Notes under the pieces: model-generated | Database searches by the model: none | Seen by the model: only the letters and a program-made list of their open reading frames with translations | What the model was told of the DNA's origin: nothing | Assembly: GCA_003024985.2 (NCBI GenBank) | Contig: PXIH01S0009036.1 | Direction: 5' to 3' (one strand) | Length of the DNA stretch: 10,902 nucleotides | DNA from: Euperipatoides rowelli | Taxonomy: Eukaryota; Onychophora; Udeonychophora; Euonychophora; Peripatopsidae | Shown: positions 8,363-10,902 of the stretch, piece by piece | Layout of the letters: every line of letters starts with the position of its first letter | Position numbering within the stretch: the first letter of the stretch is position 1 | Program-made: the position numbers and the translations under genes

Positions 8363-8364
8363 TA
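8363..8364. repeat. TA target-site duplication, left
   Basis: TA immediately outside the left terminal inverted repeat, mirrored by TA at 10468-10469. TA duplication is the hallmark of Tc1/mariner/pogo integration. Confidence 0.8.
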
Positions 8365-8381
8365 GGGTCAGTTGGGGTAAT
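8365..8381 (+). repeat. Left terminal inverted repeat
   Basis: GGGTCAGTTGGGGTAAT, matching the right end perfectly over 17 bp. It is followed by GGAGTAAT, a near-copy of the preceding GGGGTAAT. If that 8-bp unit is set aside, the match to the right end continues through TGTAAA. Confidence 0.88.
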
Positions 8382-8397
8382 GGAGTAATTGTAAACA
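8374..8397 (+). promoter_or_regulatory. Left subterminal motif GGGGTAAT...TGTAAACA
   Basis: GGGGTAAT (8374-8381), a near-duplicate GGAGTAAT (8382-8389), then TGTAAACA (8390-8397). The same motif recurs at 8728-8743 (inverted), 8760-8775, 10277-10292 and 10443-10458 (inverted). Subterminal repeats in DNA transposons commonly bind the transposase; that role is inferred here. Confidence 0.5.
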
Positions 8398-8727
8398 GTG
8401 CCTCTGAAAATCTCTGGTAAGGAAATAGGCTAATATTGTAGGCTACACATTGGCCAAATTATTTCATCTGTCAATACAGAAGACCATGCAAGCAAATGCT
8501 GCCATTTTATTTTGCAGTTGAGAATAGGGAAAATGTTTGTGTGACATGCATGTGTGAAATTTTCAGCTGAAGAAGTTTTTACATAGAAGTAATCCACTGA
8601 TATCTGGCTTAGGCTACTGAAGTTATGTTTGATTAAATATTTATGCTGTAATTAAAGTTAACACTCATAATTTAATTATTTTAGGTGATAAATGATATGT
8701 ATTTGTTTAAAATATACTATAATTGAA
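8398..8727. other. 5' non-coding part of the transposon
   Basis: No coding remnant. It contains three copies of TAGGCTA (near 8427, 8439 and 8611), the heptamer enriched across the window. Nothing else recognised. Confidence 0.5.
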
Positions 8728-8775
8728 TGTTAACATTTACCCCAGATTTATGAATATCCGGGGTAAATGTAAACA
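8728..8775. repeat. Internal inverted repeat upstream of the transposase
   Basis: TGTTAACATTTACCCC (8728-8743) and GGGGTAAATGTAAACA (8760-8775) are inverse complements at 15 of 16 positions, with a 16-nt spacer. Each arm is a copy of the subterminal motif. Placed about 160 bp upstream of the transposase start, it could be a transposase-binding site used for autoregulation, or the scar of an inner end. Both are inference. Confidence 0.65.
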
Positions 8776-8790
8776 GAACTTCTGATTAGT

Positions 8791-8798
8791 TATAAATA
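8791..8798 (+). promoter_or_regulatory. Possible TATA box of the transposase
   Basis: TATAAATA, matching the eukaryotic TATA consensus, lies 16 bp after the internal inverted repeat and about 145 bp before the transposase ATG. Position and orientation suit a core promoter, but such strings are common in DNA this AT-rich. Confidence 0.3.
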
Positions 8799-9717
8799 GT
8801 CATGATTTAAAAAAAAAAAAAGTATTAGTTTTAGTTGCTTTCTTTAGTTTCTATACAGTAAATATTTCTGTAATTATAAGGCCTATTTATTGTGTGAATT
8901 TTTTGTTGTAAACTAGTTAGAGATCACTTTTGAAGATGCCACGAACATACAAATGCAAAACAAATGGCGCAAACTACACCACAGAAGATCTGGCAAATGC
9001 TCTAAAGTCTAAACGATGTTCAGAATAAGTAGCGGACATACAGGAAGCTGAGGAATTTTATTGTCCCTAAATCAGTCATATATCACCAAATCAAAGGCAG
9101 AAAGGTTAGTGTTGACAGCCTCGGTGCTGGCCACCCTCCAGTTTTACCAACAGATGTTGAAAAAAGCATTGTGCTATGTTTAATTGCAAGACCTCAAATA
9201 GGCTATCCTTGTGATAATGAAGAGTTAAAAATTTTAATAGCGGTGTACATCAATGGAAACAATTTGCCTATCCCATTTAAAAATGGAAAACCAGGTGAAG
9301 ACTGACCAGGGTTTATGAGAAGAAATCCAACACATCACTAAAGAAAGCTAAGCAACGGCAAACAGCCAGAAAAAATGCCAGAGATCCTTTCATTATATAA
9401 CTTATGAATTTTATGAGAAATTAGTTGCAGTTTATGATAAATATAATCTCAATGACAAACCCAGCATTTTATTGCCAATGAAAGTGGGTTTGCCAGTCAT
9501 CTTTCTCGACTGAGAGCCAGAGGAGAAAAAGGCAAAGCACATGAGAGTGTCAGGACTGGTCAAGACTCGACAGTGCTAGCATGAATGACGGCTGATGGAA
9601 AAGTGCTTGCCGCCTTTTATAAGTTTTAAGGGTGGTGCTGTCCAAAGTAGGTGAGTTCCTGATAATGGTTATCCTATGAACAACCAATGGGTGATTGGAG
9701 GAACCCCAGTTTAACGG

Positions 9718-9978
9718 GTGGTTTTCTCAAGCTTTTGTCCGCATGTAAACAAAGTTTGTGTCAGGAAACAGCTTCCAGATCAAACAGCTGTTTTGTTTTT
9801 AGATGGACACTGCAGTCACATTTGTTTGAGAATTATAGAAGAGGCATTGAAACACATCCAATTGATTCAGTTTCCTAGCCATTTGACTGACCAGTTGCAA
9901 CCACTTGATAAGTGTGTGTTGGCCCGGTTAAAACTAAATGGGGAAGACTTTTGGTGGAATTTGGCAAGAGCAAAATGA
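9718..9978 (+). other. Longest open remnant: DDE core fragment
   Basis: An 86-codon uninterrupted piece of the transposase pseudogene. It carries the second and third catalytic aspartates (GAT at 9802-9804 in LDGHCSH and GAT at 9907-9909 in PLDKC), 35 residues apart, as suits pogo/Tigger transposases. The correct frame appears to be lost again near 9938: from there the adjacent frame reads WGRLLVEFGK, which fits the family better than the WWNLARAK of this frame. Confidence 0.75.
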
Positions 9979-10055
9979 GTTTTCACAGCAGCCGTTTAAC
10001 AAAGAATGAATTTTCAGAATTGCTTGACCAGTACAATATGGTGTGAGACAATGTC

Positions 10056-10259
10056 ATGATACATGAAAATATTGTTGCTGGGTTTGTCAAAACTGGTATA
10101 TGCTCTGGGGATCGCAAAACATTTCCAGAGGACCTCCTTGACCTACATGACACCAATCCCACATCCCCTCTAGAAACCATCAACAGGTCTCATCTTGGTG
10201 AAGAGCTTGTCACTATAATAGAGCTTATAAACCTTGTTTCAAATACCCTGAGAATATAG
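10056..10259 (+). other. C-terminal transposase fragment
   Basis: A 67-codon open piece just after the TGA at 10044. It contains NIVAGFVKTGI and FPEDLLDLHD, the conserved tail of jerky/Tigger-type transposases. It ends at TAG 10257-10259, probably the original stop position, since the subterminal repeats begin seven bases later. Confidence 0.7.
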
Positions 10260-10265
10260 GATTAT

Positions 10266-10292
10266 TGTAAACATCTGGGGTAATTGTAAACA
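10266..10292 (+). promoter_or_regulatory. Right-side internal subterminal motifs
   Basis: TGTAAACA (10266-10273), then a full GGGGTAATTGTAAACA (10277-10292). This is the same motif as near the left end, in the same orientation as the left copy and starting directly after the transposase stop. Confidence 0.5.
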
Positions 10293-10442
10293 GGCTATAA
10301 AACTTCTTGGTAAGTCTTAACAATTTTTTTAAGATTAGTATGGTATGTAGAACACCTAGGCCTATATGTTACCTAATTGCATAACTTTACAATGAGAAAT
10401 ATGGAGTATTTATTTCAGTTTTAAAATCAAAATGTCAAAAAA

Positions 10443-10458
10443 CATTTACAATTACCCC
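10443..10458 (-). promoter_or_regulatory. Right terminal copy of the subterminal motif
   Basis: CATTTACAATTACCCC; its complement reads GGGGTAATTGTAAATG, the minus-strand counterpart of the left-end motif. It overlaps the right terminal inverted repeat. Confidence 0.5.
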
Positions 10459-10467
10459 AACTGACCC
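10451..10467 (-). repeat. Right terminal inverted repeat
   Basis: ATTACCCCAACTGACCC, the exact inverse complement of 8365-8381, followed directly by the TA duplication. Confidence 0.88.
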
Positions 10468-10469
10468 TA
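10468..10469. repeat. TA target-site duplication, right
   Basis: TA directly outside the right terminal inverted repeat, pairing with 8363-8364. Confidence 0.8.
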
Positions 10470-10902
10470 TAGGCTTATACAGTAGCCTATATCAGTCAGA
10501 CTAGGCCAGTATGAGCCACCAGGGAAAAAAAAAAAAACAAGGGGGCCACCAAGTGATGGGTTATGTTGGGATGAGGTTTTCCCCATTGGGTCCAGGGCAG
10601 AGCCCTAAGTGGAGGTTGGAGAAACATTCCTGAATGGCTTATTATGATGGACTCATTTTGGTGAGTGAGAACGTGTACTATTTCACTTCAAATGAATGAA
10701 TAAGACCCATCATTAAAATGTTTCTAGTGATAGTGAGTATTCATCATCCTGATAATTCAATATAGCCTACAGTGTATAGCCTACGTGTGTGTAGACTGTA
10801 GAGTCTAATAGACCGCAGGCCATGAGACTCTATCGTTCAAGTTCGTTTCCTACAAAAGGGGGGGATACTTTTTGATATGTGTAAAAAATAAAGAATATTT
10901 TT
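10470..10902. other. Right flank without a gene
   Basis: No coding region. It contains a 13-base A run (about 10526-10538), a G/C-richer block near 10540-10625 with a small hairpin AGGGC-AGA-GCCCT (10594-10606), and an inverted repeat TAGAGTCT/AGACTCTA (10799-10806 and 10825-10832). TAGCCTA occurs near 10484, 10764 and 10777. The block with GGGTCCAGGGCAGAGCCCT may be an old repeat, but I cannot name it. Confidence 0.45.

Larger units (their letters stand above)
8936..10259 (+). pseudogene. Pogo/Tigger (jerky-like) transposase pseudogene
   Basis: When intact it would cut and paste the element by binding its ends and using a DDE-type RNase H-like nuclease. The ATG at 8936 (A at -3) starts MPRTYKCKT, typical of this family. 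The first reading piece stops at TAA 9026-9028; a psq-type helix-turn-helix remnant follows (IQEAEEF, then VPKSVIYHQIKGRK after a frameshift near 9057). GAGHPPVLP leads into the CENP-B-like region, ended by TGA 9303. Later pieces: SLKKAKQRQTARKNARD (about 9335-9390), VYDKYNLNDKPS (9430-9465), ANESGF (first catalytic site, Asp replaced by Asn at 9477), LFLDGHCSH (second Asp, 9802), LQPLDKCV (third Asp, 9907) and the C-terminal NIVAGF...FPEDLLDLHD. Further stops lie at 9582, 9652 and 10044, with shifts near 9400, 9470, 9609, 9707-9730 and 9938. It cannot make a working enzyme. Family call is firm, subfamily is not. Confidence 0.88.
8365..10467 (+). mobile_element. Pogo/Tigger-type DNA transposon, inactive
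   Basis: A complete but dead 2103-bp element. Its 17-bp ends, GGGTCAGTTGGGGTAAT (8365-8381) and the exact inverse complement (10451-10467), are flanked by TA on both sides. Between them lies one plus-strand transposase pseudogene of the pogo/Tigger/jerky type (psq helix-turn-helix, CENP-B-like region, DDE core). Copies of a GGGGTAA(A/T)TGTAAACA-type motif lie inside both ends. Pogo-type ends often begin CAGT; here CAGTTGGGG starts four bases inside the inverted repeat, so the outer GGGT is an extra feature shared by both ends. Size, architecture and TA duplication all agree with the superfamily. The exact family needs a repeat-library match. Confidence 0.9.

Noticed and set aside
9687-9878. 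63-codon plus-strand frame inside the transposase
   Set aside because: It reads mostly in the wrong frame across the DDE core. The family motifs lie in the neighbouring frame.
9303-10046. TGA read as Trp (alternative genetic code) in the transposase
   Set aside because: TAA stops and several frameshifts also break the gene, so decay explains the TGAs without recoding.
9983-10183. 66-codon minus-strand frame
   Set aside because: Antisense shadow of the transposase C-terminus.
1-10902. CRISPR arrays, bacterial operons or phage genes
   Set aside because: No regularly spaced direct repeats, no ribosome-binding-site-linked gene series and no long open frames. The DNA is eukaryotic in character.

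Overview
The window looks like non-coding nuclear DNA from an animal. It is strongly AT-rich (roughly 70% by eye), full of poly(A)/poly(T) tracts, and has no intact gene. The short 7-mers TAGGCTA/TAGCCTA and TACTGTA/TACAGTA are scattered throughout far more often than composition predicts. With a pogo-type transposon and hAT-like ends, this suggests an aquatic metazoan (marine invertebrate or fish). I cannot name a lineage from sequence alone.

The one well-resolved object is a pogo/Tigger-type DNA transposon at 8365-10467 (2103 bp). It has perfect 17-bp terminal inverted repeats, a TA target duplication on each side, repeated GGGGTAA(A/T)TGTAAACA-type motifs near both ends, and a decayed plus-strand transposase pseudogene (8936-10259). 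The pseudogene keeps remnants of a psq-type helix-turn-helix, a DDE catalytic core and a conserved C-terminus. It is broken by several stops and frameshifts, and its first catalytic Asp reads as Asn. Three of its stops and the Asp loss can all be explained by G-to-A changes on the coding strand.

Region by region: 1-760 has a nested palindrome and a 680-bp MITE-like unit (79-758) with GGCCGAATA motifs at its ends. 760-2800 is AT-rich with one strong hairpin (1701-1738). 2815-3440 is a patch of GC-rich fragments that include a hAT-like terminus. 3990-5170 holds a palindrome and three strong fold-back hairpins (4071-4151, 4301-4344, 5089-5120), the last with a third rearranged copy downstream. 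6380-6480 is a tRNA-like (SINE-head-like) remnant on the minus strand. 6810-7037 is a small inverted-repeat element with a degenerate telomere-like stretch inside. 7038-8362 is AT-rich with nothing recognisable. 8365-10467 is the pogo element. 10470-10902 is unique or unrecognised sequence with small hairpins.

No genes here work together. The window is intergenic or intronic DNA shaped by DNA transposons and other repeats. I see no evidence of a new multi-gene system. The most unusual features are the organisation of the pogo element's ends and the dense set of fold-back structures.
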